Assembly: GCF_014836405.1 (NCBI RefSeq)
Contig: NZ_JACSQU010000001.1
Coordinates: forward strand, 620,001 to 684,000
DNA: 64,000 bases
From: Brevundimonas guildfordensis
GTDB lineage: Bacteria > Pseudomonadota > Alphaproteobacteria > Caulobacterales > Caulobacteraceae
Direction of reading: 5' to 3'
This document shows, piece by piece, positions 22,239-32,442 of this stretch (position 1 is its first letter; the number at the start of each line of letters is the position of its first letter). A model generated the notes under the pieces. That model made no database searches, was not told where the DNA came from, and saw nothing but the letters and a program-made list of their open reading frames with translations. The position numbers and the translations under genes are program-made.

Positions 22239-22671
22239 TACGATTCAGCGCCACCGCACGGCTGTCGCCCTGCATGGCCTGACCCGAGGCGCCGTAGCCG
22301 ACACCCTGCGCGCGGGCTCCCGCCACCTCGGCGGCGATGGTGCGCACCAGTCCCTCAGAAATCTGACGGGCCGCCTCCACGGTCACGGCGTGCTCGGCCA
22401 GGATGGCCTCAAAGGCTTCCGTGGCGTCGATCAGAGCGCTGCGGTCAGCCTCTGGTGCGGCGGCGATGGCGGCCGGATTGGCCTTCACCTGGGCCGACTC
22501 GCGCCGATAAAGGTTGGCCATCTCCTGCGTCTGGGCCATGCCCTCGCTCAGGTCCTGGGCGCGGTGGGCCCGCAGAGAGTCCATTTCCAGCGACAGCCGG
22601 TCGGTCAGGTCGCGGGTCAGGCGCGTCAGGTGCTGCACGCGCAGGGCGGCGGTCTCGACATCGGCGGTCAT
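22231..22671 (-). CDS. Flagellar protein, FlbY/FlgN-like
   Basis: A 146-aa, almost wholly helical protein. The N-terminal region (TAALRVQHLTRLTRDLTDRLSLEMDSLRAHR) and the late helices (EAFEAILAEHAVTVEAARQISEGLVRTIAAE) match the layout of FlgN-type export chaperones and the Caulobacter FlbY family. It overlaps the flgJ gene by 4 nt (ATGA) and is third in the flgI operon. FlbY is the name I would give by context and shape; exact orthology needs a search. Confidence 0.7.
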   Translation of the reverse strand: MTADVETAALRVQHLTRLTRDLTDRLSLEMDSLRAHRAQDLSEGMAQTQEMANLYRRESAQVKANPAAIAAAPEADRSALIDATEAFEAILAEHAVTVEAARQISEGLVRTIAAEVAGARAQGVGYGASGQAMQGDSRAVALNRTA

Positions 22672-22976
22672 GCGCCTTGCTCCTGTATCTTGATCATCTG
22701 CGCCAGGACGCTGTCGGCCAGGCCGACGCCGCCGGCCTTCACCGTCTGCTGCGCCATGGCGTCCACCAGAAAGCCGCGCCAGGCGGCCTCGCCTGCGCCG
22801 CCGCCGAACGGAGCCTCGGTGCTCAGGCCCTCGAACATCGGCTTCATCATCTGCGACAGGAAGCTGGCCTCGAAGGCCTCAGCCGTGCGGCGCAGGGACT
22901 CCAGGTTCTTCGGCTGGCCGGGCAGGGCCGCCGCGGGATTGCGCAACAGGTCGGGAGAAGCGGCGAGAGGGTTCAT
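22668..22976 (-). CDS. flgJ: Flagellar rod-binding protein (FlgJ N-terminal domain only)
   Basis: A 102-aa protein matching the rod-binding domain of FlgJ: AEAFEASFLSQMMKPMFEGL, then FGGGAGEAAWRGFLVDAMAQQTVKAGGVGLADSVL. The muramidase half of enterobacterial FlgJ is absent, as is usual in alphaproteobacteria, so a separate lytic enzyme must open the wall for the rod. Its start overlaps the flgI stop by 1 nt. Confidence 0.9.
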   Translation of the reverse strand: MNPLAASPDLLRNPAAALPGQPKNLESLRRTAEAFEASFLSQMMKPMFEGLSTEAPFGGGAGEAAWRGFLVDAMAQQTVKAGGVGLADSVLAQMIKIQEQGA

Positions 22977-24094
22977 CAGATCACCTCGATTTCGGCTTGC
23001 AGGGCGCCGGCGGCCTTAATGGCCTGCAGGATGCTGATCATGTCGCGCGGGCTGACGCCCAGGGCGTTCAAGCCGTTCACCAGCGTCGAGAGCGAGGTCG
23101 ACCCGCCGACGATCCGCATCTGCCGGCCGGTTTCCTCAGCAATGCTGACGTCCGACTGGGGTACGACGACGGTTTCGCCGCCCCGGCTGAACGGCTCTGG
23201 CTGGCTGACCAGCGGCGTTTCCTGCACCGAGACCGTGAGATTGCCCTGCGCCACGGCGACGGTCGAAACGCGCACCGCCTCGCCCATGACGATGACGCCG
23301 TTGACCTCATCGATGACGACCTTGGCCGGGGTGTCGATCTGGACCGGCAGATTCTCGACCCGGCTGAGGAAGCCGGCCATGCCGAAGTTCTGGGGCGCGC
23401 GGACGGCGACGACCGTGCCGTTCTCGGCGAAGGCGGTCTGAGGATAGGTCTGGTTGATGGCGGCGGCGATGCGCTGGGCCGTGGTGAAGTCCGGGTTGCG
23501 CAATGTCAGGCGAATCGAAGGCATGCTGGCCAGGTCAAAGCCGGTCTCGCGCTCGACCACCCCGCCCGAGGCGATGCGGCCCGCCGTCGGCACGCCGCGG
23601 GTGATCGAAGACCCCGATGAGCCTGAGGCCGAGACGGCGCCCGTCTGCACCGAGCCCTGCGAGACAGCGTAAACCTCGCCGTCAGCGCCTTGCAGCGCCG
23701 TCACCAACAATGTGCCGCCCAGCAGGCTCTTGGCGTCGCCCATCGCCGAGACGCTGACGTCGAGGCGCGAGCCGGGCGTGGCGAAGGGCGGCAGCTCGGC
23801 CGTGACCATGACGGCGGCGACGTTCTTGGTGTTCAGGTTGGCGCCGCGAATATTGACGCCCTGACGCTCCATCATTCCTTCCAGCGACTGGCGGGTGAAG
23901 GGCGAGTTACGGACGCTGTCGCCCGTGCCGTTCAGCCCGACCACCAGGCCATAGCCGACCAGCTGGTTCGAGCGGACGCCTTCAATCGAGACGATGTCCT
24001 TGATGCGCGACTGGGCCTCCGCCGCGTTCGGCGCGACAGCGAGGGCGACGGCCGCAACGGCCGGGGCGATAAGGGCGGTAAGCAACTTCTGCAT
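22976..24094 (-). CDS. flgI: Flagellar P-ring protein FlgI
   Basis: A periplasmic P-ring subunit (372 aa) that forms the bushing around the rod in the peptidoglycan layer. ATG 24094 gives a Sec signal peptide (LLTALIAPAVAAVALAVAPNAAEA). It is followed by the invariant RIKDIVSIEGVRSNQLVGYGLVVGLNGTGD and, later, SLLGGTLLVTALQGADGEVYAVSQG. A longer frame reaches 24133 but adds only Arg-rich residues. First gene of flgI-flgJ-flbY-like, divergent from fliX as in Caulobacter. Confidence 0.96.
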   Translation of the reverse strand: MQKLLTALIAPAVAAVALAVAPNAAEAQSRIKDIVSIEGVRSNQLVGYGLVVGLNGTGDSVRNSPFTRQSLEGMMERQGVNIRGANLNTKNVAAVMVTAELPPFATPGSRLDVSVSAMGDAKSLLGGTLLVTALQGADGEVYAVSQGSVQTGAVSASGSSGSSITRGVPTAGRIASGGVVERETGFDLASMPSIRLTLRNPDFTTAQRIAAAINQTYPQTAFAENGTVVAVRAPQNFGMAGFLSRVENLPVQIDTPAKVVIDEVNGVIVMGEAVRVSTVAVAQGNLTVSVQETPLVSQPEPFSRGGETVVVPQSDVSIAEETGRQMRIVGGSTSLSTLVNGLNALGVSPRDMISILQAIKAAGALQAEIEVI

Positions 24095-24209
24095 GCGACG
24101 GACGTCCCTGCGTGAGCGTTCGCTGTTAACCATGCGAGGATCGTGCCGCGCGAAAAGCCAAGCAATTACAACAAACGCACCGTAGCACTCCGGCGCCTGC
24201 GGGCAGGTT

Positions 24210-24226
24210 TTGCCTAGCCGTTAACC
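24210..24226 (+). promoter_or_regulatory. Possible CtrA site in the flgI/fliX intergenic region
   Basis: TTGC-N7-TTAACC has a perfect second half and two mismatches in the first half of the CtrA consensus TTAA-N7-TTAACC. It lies 52 nt before the fliX ATG. In Caulobacter, early flagellar operons including fliX are under CtrA, so the site is plausible but imperfect. A second lone TTAACC is at 24126-24131. Confidence 0.4.
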
Positions 24227-24277
24227 AAGAGTTCAGTCCCTGCCGTCACGGTGGCGACTTAGAAGGAGACGTCTTGC

Positions 24278-24706
24278 ATGAAGGTCACCGGACCCTTGGG
24301 CGCCGCTTCAACGCCGACCGCTCGACCTGCGGCGCGTGCAGCGGGCGGCTTCGCCCTGCCGACAACGGGCGGCGCGACGGGCGCCGCGCAGGCTGGCGCG
24401 ACGACCTCCGCATCGGGCGTCGCGGGCGCGGCAGCTTTGATGGCCCTGCAAGGTGTAGAAGATTCGACCGAGCGTCGCCGCCGCGCGATCCGCCGCGGCT
24501 CAGGCTTGCTCGACCGTCTGGACGAACTGAAGTTGGCCTTGCTGGGCGGCCAGGACGGCGGGGCGGCGCTGAACCGCTTGGCCCGCGATCTGCGCGAACA
24601 ACGCGACGAAGAGGCCGAACCGGGCCTGACCGCCGTTCTGGACCAGATCGACCTGCGCGCCTCGGTGGAGCTGGCGAAAGCGGAAATGAGCCGTAACCGC
24701 GCCTAA
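24278..24706 (+). CDS. fliX: Flagellar assembly regulator FliX
   Basis: A 142-aa protein. MKVTGPLG opens the family, followed by an Ala/Gly/Thr-rich stretch (about 9-55). A helical C-terminal region includes ERRRRAIRRGSGLLDRLDELKLALLGG and LREQRDEEAEPGLTAVLDQIDLRASVELAKAE. In Caulobacter, FliX couples basal-body assembly to the sigma54 activator FlbD. The start follows GAAGGAGA. The divergent position to flgI matches Caulobacter. No flbD is in the window. Confidence 0.92.
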   Translation: MKVTGPLGAASTPTARPAARAAGGFALPTTGGATGAAQAGATTSASGVAGAAALMALQGVEDSTERRRRAIRRGSGLLDRLDELKLALLGGQDGGAALNRLARDLREQRDEEAEPGLTAVLDQIDLRASVELAKAEMSRNRA

Positions 24707-24775
24707 AAGCGACGGAACTTCAGGCGGCTGCTCAGCAACGCTCGCTTTGTGAGGATAATTCGCCACAGTTCCGCA

Positions 24776-24791
24776 GGGTTAATGCAGCTTA
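24776..24791. promoter_or_regulatory. Inverted TTAA pair upstream of dksA
   Basis: GTTAATGCAGCTTAAC carries two TTAA halves with 6 nt between them, one short of the CtrA consensus spacing. The arms GTTAA/TTAAC are also inverted repeats. It lies about 95 nt before the dksA start and may be an operator. Identity is unknown. Confidence 0.3.
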
Positions 24792-24884
24792 ACAATATCA
24801 CGGACTCGCGAACGCCATTGCCGCCACTGTTGCCCTTGCCTATACGGCCAATGCGCCGCTGGGGGGCGCTATGGGAGAACGAGC

Positions 24885-25328
24885 GTGAGTGCGATGACCG
24901 CATTGGCCTCTGTAACGTCCGGGGACACAGCCGTTTATCGGCCTTCCGACGACGAGCCGTTCATGAATGACCGGCAGGTCGCCTATTTCAAAAACAAGCT
25001 GTTGGCCTGGAAGGAAGACATCCTTCGCGAGTCAAAAGGCACCGTCACCAACCTCAAGGCCGAGACCGAGAACCACCCCGACCTGGTGGATCGCGCCTCA
25101 TCCGAATCTGATCGCGCGCTGGAGCTGCGGACGCGTGATCGGCAACGCAAGTTGATCTCCAAGATCGACGAAGCCCTGCGCCGCATCGAGGACGGCACTT
25201 ACGGCTATTGCGAGGACACCGGAGAGCCGATCGGCCTTGGGCGCCTCGAGGCCCGTCCCACGGCCACTCTGTCGGTCGAGGCGCAGGAGCGGCACGAGCG
25301 CCGCGAGCGGGTCCACCGTGACGACTGA
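24885..25328 (+). CDS. dksA: RNA polymerase-binding transcription factor DksA
   Basis: A secondary-channel regulator (147 aa) that acts with ppGpp on RNA polymerase. The coiled-coil part contains FKNKLLAWKEDILRES, and the tip keeps the Asp/Ala pair in DLVDRASSESDRALELRTRDR. The C-terminal globule reads GYCEDTGEPIGLGRLEARPTATLSVEA. Of the four zinc cysteines in E. coli DksA only the first is kept; the others are Thr, Ser and Ala. This is as expected for the cysteine-poor alphaproteobacterial type. GTG 24885 follows GGGAGAAC at normal spacing. Monocistronic, upstream of gltX. Confidence 0.93.
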   Translation: MSAMTALASVTSGDTAVYRPSDDEPFMNDRQVAYFKNKLLAWKEDILRESKGTVTNLKAETENHPDLVDRASSESDRALELRTRDRQRKLISKIDEALRRIEDGTYGYCEDTGEPIGLGRLEARPTATLSVEAQERHERRERVHRDD

Positions 25329-25419
25329 CGTTTCCGAGGCGCGATTAGGGCGGTTCGGCTTGACTTGAACGGGCGGCGGCGCGACCAAGCCGCCTTCCTA
25401 TCGAGGTCGTTGATCCCCC

Positions 25420-26754
25420 ATGTCCGTCAAGGTTCGTTTCGCTCCGTCTCCCACGGGTAAGCTGCACGTCGGCAATGTCCGCACGGCTCTGGTGAACTGG
25501 CTGTTCGCCAAAGGGCAGGGCGGCTCCTTCGTGCTGCGCATCGACGACACCGACCTGGCCCGCTCGACGCAGGAATACGAGGACGGCATCGAGGCCGACC
25601 TGACCTGGCTGGGCCTCACCTGGGACGAGCGCTACAACCAGTCCAAGCGGTTCGACCGCTACGGAGAGGCCGCCGCCCGCCTGAAGGCCGACGGTCGTCT
25701 CTATCCCTGCTATGAAACGGCCGACGAACTGGACCGTCGCCGCAAGGTGCAGTTGTCGCGCGGTCAGCCGCCCATCTACGACCGCGCCGCCCTGTCGCTG
25801 ACCGACGCTGAAAAGGCCGCCTTCGAGGCCGAGGGCCGTCGCCCGCACTGGCGCTTCAAGCTCGAAGGCAAGCGCGTCGCCTGGGAAGATCTGGCGCGCG
25901 GCCACGCCGAGGTCGACACCGCCTCCATGTCCGATCCGGTGCTGATCCGCGAGGACGGGCTGTTCCTGTATACCTTGCCGTCGGTCGTCGACGACATCGA
26001 CATGGCGATCACCCACATCATCCGGGGCGAGGACCACGTCACCAACACGGGTGCGCAGATCGAGATCTTCGAGGCCCTGGGGGCCGGGGCACCCGGGTTT
26101 GCCCACACGCCGCTGCTGGTCGGCGCCGATGGCGCGGCGCTGTCCAAGCGCCTGGGCTCGCTGTCGATCAGCGACATGCGCGACCAGGGCTATGAGCCCA
26201 TCGCCATCACCAGCCACCTGGGCAAGATCGGCACCTCGGACAACCTGGAGGTCGCGCCCTCTGTGGAGGACCTGGGCGCAGGTTTCGCCTTCTCCAAGAT
26301 GGGCCGTTCGCCCGCGCGCTACGACACGGCCGATCTGGACCGTCTGAACGCGCAGGCGGTGCACGCCATCGGTTACGCCGAAGCCAAGCCGCGCCTGGCG
26401 GCTCTGAGCGTCGATTTGGGCGAGACCTTCTGGAATACGGTGAAGGGCAACCTCAACAAGTTCGGCGATGTCGTTGATATGGCGAAGATCGTTACGGGGC
26501 CGGTTACGCCCGTGATCGAGGACGCCGCCTTCGCCGCGGCCGCTCTGGACCTGCTGCCGGACGCCATCGACGCCGACGCCTGGTCGGCCTGGACCTCCGC
26601 GGTGAAGGACAAGACCGGCGCCAAGGGCAAGGGTCTGTTCATGCCGCTGCGTCTGGCCTTGACCGGTCAGGCGCATGGGCCGGACATGGCGGCCATGATC
26701 CCCCTGATCGGCCGCGAGCGGTTGGTTCAGCGGCTGAAGGGCGAAGCCGCCTGA
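25420..26754 (+). CDS. gltX: Glutamyl-tRNA synthetase
   Basis: A class I synthetase (444 aa) that charges tRNA(Glu). With GatCAB (encoded at the start of this window), Glu is also a precursor for Gln-tRNA(Gln) if charging is non-discriminating. The HIGH-type motif is FAPSPTGKLHVGNVRTAL, and the KMSKS counterpart is ALSKRLGSLS. The C-terminal anticodon-binding helices follow. A strong terminator lies directly after the stop. Confidence 0.95.
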   Translation: MSVKVRFAPSPTGKLHVGNVRTALVNWLFAKGQGGSFVLRIDDTDLARSTQEYEDGIEADLTWLGLTWDERYNQSKRFDRYGEAAARLKADGRLYPCYETADELDRRRKVQLSRGQPPIYDRAALSLTDAEKAAFEAEGRRPHWRFKLEGKRVAWEDLARGHAEVDTASMSDPVLIREDGLFLYTLPSVVDDIDMAITHIIRGEDHVTNTGAQIEIFEALGAGAPGFAHTPLLVGADGAALSKRLGSLSISDMRDQGYEPIAITSHLGKIGTSDNLEVAPSVEDLGAGFAFSKMGRSPARYDTADLDRLNAQAVHAIGYAEAKPRLAALSVDLGETFWNTVKGNLNKFGDVVDMAKIVTGPVTPVIEDAAFAAAALDLLPDAIDADAWSAWTSAVKDKTGAKGKGLFMPLRLALTGQAHGPDMAAMIPLIGRERLVQRLKGEAA

Positions 26755-26776
26755 CGCTTCGCGCGACGCATACAGA

Positions 26777-26812
26777 AAAGGCCGCCTTCGTCGTGAAGGC
26801 GGCCTTTTTTAC
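26777..26812 (+). terminator. Intrinsic terminator after gltX
   Basis: AAGGCCGCCTTC pairs with GAAGGCGGCCTT across GTCGT, followed by a T-run. The hairpin lies about 25 nt after the gltX stop. The matching A-run on the left side means it could also serve the convergent gene at 26831-27124. Confidence 0.9.
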
Positions 26813-26830
26813 TTGGCGATGAAAGCGGGA

Positions 26831-27124
26831 TCAGGCCGCATTGCAGGCGGCGATCTCTTCCTCGCTCAGGGCTTGGCCCTTGTAGGAGAAGCTGGTCACC
26901 GGGCCGAGCTTGGCGGCTACGCGGCGGCAGGCGCGCGTCGCCGGCTGGCTGGAGCCGCCCGTGGCGGTGCAGGCGTCGCCTTCGCAACGCCATGCGGCGC
27001 CGTCGATGATGACGCGACCTGAAGGGGCCTTGGCGGCGTCCGCCAGGGTGGCGCTGGTGGCCGGCGCCTGGGCGAAGGCAGGGGCGGCCGCGAACAGGAC
27101 GGCGGCGGCGAGAAGAGCACGCAT
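26831..27124 (-). CDS. Small secreted protein with paired cysteines, unknown function
   Basis: A 97-aa protein. ATG 27124 gives a signal peptide (MRALLAAAVLFAAAPAFAQA, cleavage after AQA). The mature part contains WRCEGDACTATGG, a further Cys (TRACRRVAAKLGP) and a final Cys near the end (EIAACNAA). The four cysteines could form two disulfides in the periplasm. The pattern resembles small exported proteins seen across Caulobacterales, but I recognise no named family. Longer starts upstream give an unlikely N-terminus. Confidence 0.7.
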   Translation of the reverse strand: MRALLAAAVLFAAAPAFAQAPATSATLADAAKAPSGRVIIDGAAWRCEGDACTATGGSSQPATRACRRVAAKLGPVTSFSYKGQALSEEEIAACNAA

Positions 27125-27164
27125 GGACAGTCTCCGATAAGATACAGGGCGCACGCCCAGCACC

Positions 27165-27196
27165 GCCATAGTCCGTTTTTTAAAAAAACTGTCAAT
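27165..27196 (-). promoter_or_regulatory. Probable promoter of the small secreted protein gene
   Basis: On the minus strand, TTGACA is followed by a G, seven T, six A (a near-perfect A/T palindrome, unusual in this GC-rich DNA) and then CGGACTATGG. The TTGACA is a consensus -35, and a weak -10 (ACTATG) lies 17 nt downstream. It is about 40 nt before the ATG at 27124. Confidence 0.4.
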
Positions 27197-27239
27197 CCAG
27201 CTTTTCTGTCGGGGACCGGCGTTACTGACGCACGTTTAC

Positions 27240-27845
27240 TTACCGGCGATCATGTTGCAAGTGGGGCGTCTCCTGAGCCGATTTCATGGCTTCGACCGCT
27301 CCTTCGACCGAATCCACGCTGACATAGGCGTCCAGGAAGCTGCGCGGCGTCATGCCCTTCTCGACCGTATGTTCGATCAGGGTGAAGAAGCCGTCCCAAA
27401 AGCCGTCCAGATTCAGGAAGATGACGGGCTTGGCGTGCAGGTCCAGTCGCTTCCAGGACAGCAGCTCGACCACTTCTTCCAGCGTGCCGACGCCGCCGGG
27501 CGCCACCACGAAGACGTCGGATTCGTCATACATCAGCTGTTTGCGCTCATGCATGGAGGTGACGACGATCGTCTCCACGTCGTCGAACAGGCGCTCGCGG
27601 CTGCGCAGGAAGGCTGGCATGATGCCGACGACCCGGCCGCCCGCCGCGTGCGCGGCCCGGGCCGAGGCGCCCATCAGACCCACCCCGCCGCCGCCATAGA
27701 CGAAGCGCCACCCCGCCTCGGCCGTCGCCTTGCCGAAGGCCGCTGCCGCCTCGACATATTTGGGATCCGTGCCATCGGACGAGCCGCAGAACAGGCAGAC
27801 GGAGCGACCCTCGAAGGGGGCGATGTTGACGGGGGGCAGGGACAT
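27240..27845 (-). CDS. LOG-family protein (TIGR00730; cytokinin riboside 5'-monophosphate phosphoribohydrolase-like)
   Basis: A 201-aa Rossmann-fold enzyme with the LOG signature PGGVGTLEEVVELLSWKRL and the upstream VYGGGGVGLMGASARAA. Family members hydrolyse the N-glycosidic bond of nucleoside 5'-monophosphates. In bacteria the true substrate is often AMP or an unidentified nucleotide. ATG 27845 matches typical N-termini (CLFCGSSDGTDPKYVEAA). Monocistronic, divergent from the lipoprotein at 27956. Confidence 0.9.
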   Translation of the reverse strand: MSLPPVNIAPFEGRSVCLFCGSSDGTDPKYVEAAAAFGKATAEAGWRFVYGGGGVGLMGASARAAHAAGGRVVGIMPAFLRSRERLFDDVETIVVTSMHERKQLMYDESDVFVVAPGGVGTLEEVVELLSWKRLDLHAKPVIFLNLDGFWDGFFTLIEHTVEKGMTPRSFLDAYVSVDSVEGAVEAMKSAQETPHLQHDRR

Positions 27846-27955
27846 GGAGTGTCTGACGACCTTTACGGTTTAAGCTCCAGCACAAACCGGCTGGCCCGGA
27901 TGAGGCAGCAACCTATAGTGATGCGGGCCAGGATGGAACGAGCGAAGGGCGCGAG

Positions 27956-28720
27956 ATGAAGATGCGGGCGGTGAGAAGTCGCTGGGGACTGGCGGTGGGT
28001 TTCGCCATGGTCGTCGCCGGCTGCGGTGCGCCGCCTCAGCCTCAGGACGAGGCGCAACAGTCGGATCAGGAGAACTGGGCCGCCGCGCCTCACATTGACG
28101 CCGTGGCGTTACAGGGGGGCGGCGTCCTGGTCAGCGGCCAGGCTCCGCCGGGCGCGCGCGTCATCCTCAGCAGTCCCACAGGCCAGGCTATGGCGGCGGC
28201 AGCCGACGGGGAAGGGCGCTTTGAACTTGCCGTGGGCAGGGCGGCGCTGGGCCATGTCCTGACGCCAGAGATCCAGATCGGCCAGACGCCGGTCCCCGGT
28301 CCGGAACGGCTCCTTGTTGCGGGCGACGGTATGGTTGTCGCCGCCTTGCTGATCGACGGCGGTCCCAGCCGTCGCCTTACGGAGGGGCCGACCCTCTCTG
28401 CCGTCGATGGCGACGGTCGCGGCCTTCTGGTCTCGGGCCGCTCCACGCCTGGCGCGCGCGTTCAGGTAAGAAGCGAGGGGGAAACGGCCCTCGCCATGGC
28501 GGACGACGCCGGTTTATGGACGGCGCCTCTTTCGCGCATCCGCGATCGCGCCGTTCAGATCGAAGTCGGGGGCGATAGCTACGCCTATCCGGGACCGGGG
28601 GCGGCGACGGGCCGCGCCGAGCGCGCAGGGCAGGGCTGGAGGGTGACGCGCGCCCTGTCGGACGCCGCGCGACAAACCAGCTGGTTCCCTGACGTTGGCG
28701 ACCCGCCCGCCGCCAAATGA
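27956..28720 (+). CDS. Lipoprotein with two Ig-like/carboxypeptidase-regulatory-like repeats
   Basis: A 254-aa predicted lipoprotein. The signal ends in lipobox VAGC (about residue 22), followed by a Gln/Glu-rich linker. Two similar beta-rich units follow: VLVSGQAPPGARVILSSPTGQAMAAAADGEGRFEL and LLVSGRSTPGARVQVRSEGETALAMADDAGLWTAPL. Each has the G-x-[AT]-x-P-G-A-x-V pattern of small Ig-like or CarboxypepD-regulatory domains, so an internal duplication is visible. The function is unknown; an envelope structural or binding role is likely. Confidence 0.7.
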   Translation: MKMRAVRSRWGLAVGFAMVVAGCGAPPQPQDEAQQSDQENWAAAPHIDAVALQGGGVLVSGQAPPGARVILSSPTGQAMAAAADGEGRFELAVGRAALGHVLTPEIQIGQTPVPGPERLLVAGDGMVVAALLIDGGPSRRLTEGPTLSAVDGDGRGLLVSGRSTPGARVQVRSEGETALAMADDAGLWTAPLSRIRDRAVQIEVGGDSYAYPGPGAATGRAERAGQGWRVTRALSDAARQTSWFPDVGDPPAAK

Positions 28721-28727
28721 AACGCCG

Positions 28728-28744
28728 TTAATGCGCCGTTAACC
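28728..28744 (+). promoter_or_regulatory. CtrA-type box
   Basis: TTAATGCGCCGTTAACC is a perfect match to the CtrA consensus TTAA-N7-TTAACC. It lies 8 nt after the lipoprotein stop and about 20 nt before the candidate small RNA start, a position suited to CtrA-activated promoters, where the box overlaps the -35. Confidence 0.7.
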
Positions 28745-28763
28745 AAACCGGTCGATCTAGGCA

Positions 28764-28838
28764 GTGTCTTCTTTTGGGAGGACACCCACCATCACCGAAT
28801 GACTTCAAGCCCGGCGCCTGGCGTCGGGCTCTCTTTTT
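28764..28838 (+). ncRNA. Candidate CtrA-controlled small RNA (two hairpins plus terminator)
   Basis: Downstream of the CtrA box, the sequence folds into GTGTC-TTC / GAG-GACAC (28764-28785, loop TTTTGG) and then an unstructured ACC-rich stretch. It ends in a terminator hairpin AGCCCG/CGGGCT (28808-28830) followed by TCTTTTT. There is no credible ORF; the ATG at 28799 gives 18 codons that run through the terminator. The apical loop and 3' arm carry GGGAGG, an exposed purine-rich segment. Alternatively the terminator may simply serve the upstream lipoprotein gene. Transcription is inferred. Confidence 0.45.
28808..28838 (+). terminator. Intrinsic terminator
   Basis: AGCCCG (28808-28813) pairs with CGGGCT (28825-28830), with additional CG pairs inside, followed directly by CTCTTTTT. 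It ends either the candidate small RNA or read-through from the lipoprotein gene. The 170 nt from here to 29009 hold no other element I can support. Confidence 0.75.
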
Positions 28839-29008
28839 GCGCCCAGCCCCTCCAGTAGGGTGTCCGCGGCGTGATCAGCTAGCCGCCTGCGCCCGTCCGA
28901 ATAGCCCAAGATCGCCGCCATGATCGCGGCTTTCCGTTCCGCGTGGGTTGCGGTGCGTGGGCCGCGCGGGTCTAAATGAGCGTGGGCGAGTAAGAGGCGG
29001 TGAACGGC

Positions 29009-30109
29009 ATGAAGGCGCAGTGGATCGGTGCGGGACTGGCGGCGACGCTTGTGCTTCTGAGCGCCTGCGGGCGACAGGACGAGCCCCAGACCGACGCCGT
29101 CCGTGAACCGACGCCGCGAGCGCCTACTGCCCTGCCGGACGCGAAGGAAAGCCCGACCCTGGCGGCGATCCGCCAGCGCGGCCGCCTGAACTGCGGTGTG
29201 CACGAAGGGTTGGTCGGGTTCGCATATACCGACAACCGGGGCGCCTGGCGGGGCTTTGACGTGGATTTCTGCCGCGCGACGGCCGCGGCCATCTTTGGCG
29301 ATCCGGATGCGGTACGCTTCGCGCCGCTGACGACGGAGCAGCGCTTTGAAGCCGTCCGCGCCGGTCGCGTGGACGTGCTGTGGCGCAACACCTCATGGAC
29401 CATGAGCCGCGACACGGCGTCGGATCTCAGCTTCGCTGGCGTGAACTACTATGACGGCCAGGGCTTCATGGTGCGCCGCTCGCTCAACCTGACCAGCGCG
29501 GCGGAGTTGAACGGCGCGCGCATCTGCGTCCAGTCCGGCTCGACGACCGAACTGAACGTGGAGGATTATTTCCGGCGACGCGGAATTGAGTACCGCCCGG
29601 TCGTGGTCGCCAGCGAAGGCGAGGCGCGACAGGCCTATGCGCGCGAGGCGTGCGACGCCTTCACCGCCGACATCTCGGCCCTGGCCGCCGCCCGGACCAC
29701 CCTGCCTAACCCTCAACAGCACATGATCCTACCCGACGTGATCTCCAAGGAGCCGCTGGGTCCTGTCGTGCGGACGGGCGATGAGCGCTGGCTGGCGGTG
29801 ATCCGCTGGACGCTGAATGCGCTGATCTTGGCGGAGGAACTCGGCGTAACCCGCGAGAATGCCGCCGATCTGGCCAAGAATTCTGCAGATCCGAGGGTCC
29901 GGCGTCTGCTGGGCGTCGAAGGTGATTTCGGCCCCAGCATCGATCTGTCGCGCACCTGGGCTCTGGACGCCATCACGGCGAGCGGAAACTACGGCGAGAT
30001 ATTCAATAGAAATCTGGGCGAACAATCATCGCTCGACCTGGAGCGCGGACTGAATGCTCAGTGGTCTTCTAGGCCGGGCGGGTTGATTTACGGCCTTCCG
30101 GTCCGCTAG
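29009..30109 (+). CDS. Orphan amino-acid ABC transporter substrate-binding lipoprotein (AapJ-like)
   Basis: A 366-aa solute-binding protein of the polar/general L-amino-acid type. ATG 29009 follows AAGAGGCGG; the signal ends in lipobox LSAC. The mature protein has [47 protein letters not shown], the [12 protein letters not shown] binding segment and the C-terminal [10 protein letters not shown], all matching AapJ. No permease or ATPase genes are adjacent, and AapJ itself is normally soluble, so this lipidated orphan may serve a distant transporter or act as a sensor. Confidence 0.85.
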   Translation: MKAQWIGAGLAATLVLLSACGRQDEPQTDAVREPTPRAPTALPDAKESPTLAAIRQRGRLNCGVHEGLVGFAYTDNRGAWRGFDVDFCRATAAAIFGDPDAVRFAPLTTEQRFEAVRAGRVDVLWRNTSWTMSRDTASDLSFAGVNYYDGQGFMVRRSLNLTSAAELNGARICVQSGSTTELNVEDYFRRRGIEYRPVVVASEGEARQAYAREACDAFTADISALAAARTTLPNPQQHMILPDVISKEPLGPVVRTGDERWLAVIRWTLNALILAEELGVTRENAADLAKNSADPRVRRLLGVEGDFGPSIDLSRTWALDAITASGNYGEIFNRNLGEQSSLDLERGLNAQWSSRPGGLIYGLPVR

Positions 30110-30138
30110 TCCTGGAAGGGGAACAGGGAAGGGACCGG

Positions 30139-32294
<2,156 letters not shown>

Positions 32295-32442
32295 GGCGTC
32301 AGATTACCATGATCGCGGGGCTGGTGGTCAGCGGCTGAGTCGCCCGGTAAGTTGCGAAATCGCATCCGCGACGCCACCTGTCCGACGCAAAGTCGCGGCA
32401 TAGGCCCGCGAACCGCCGTTGAAACCAGTCGAAAGCGCCGCC

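Noticed and set aside
28805..29203. Minus-strand small ORF (C-terminal part MAAILGYSDGRRRLADHAAD…)
   Set aside because: Its end lies in the terminator hairpin, there is no convincing Shine-Dalgarno, and its 5' half is antisense to the AapJ-like gene. Not enough support to call.
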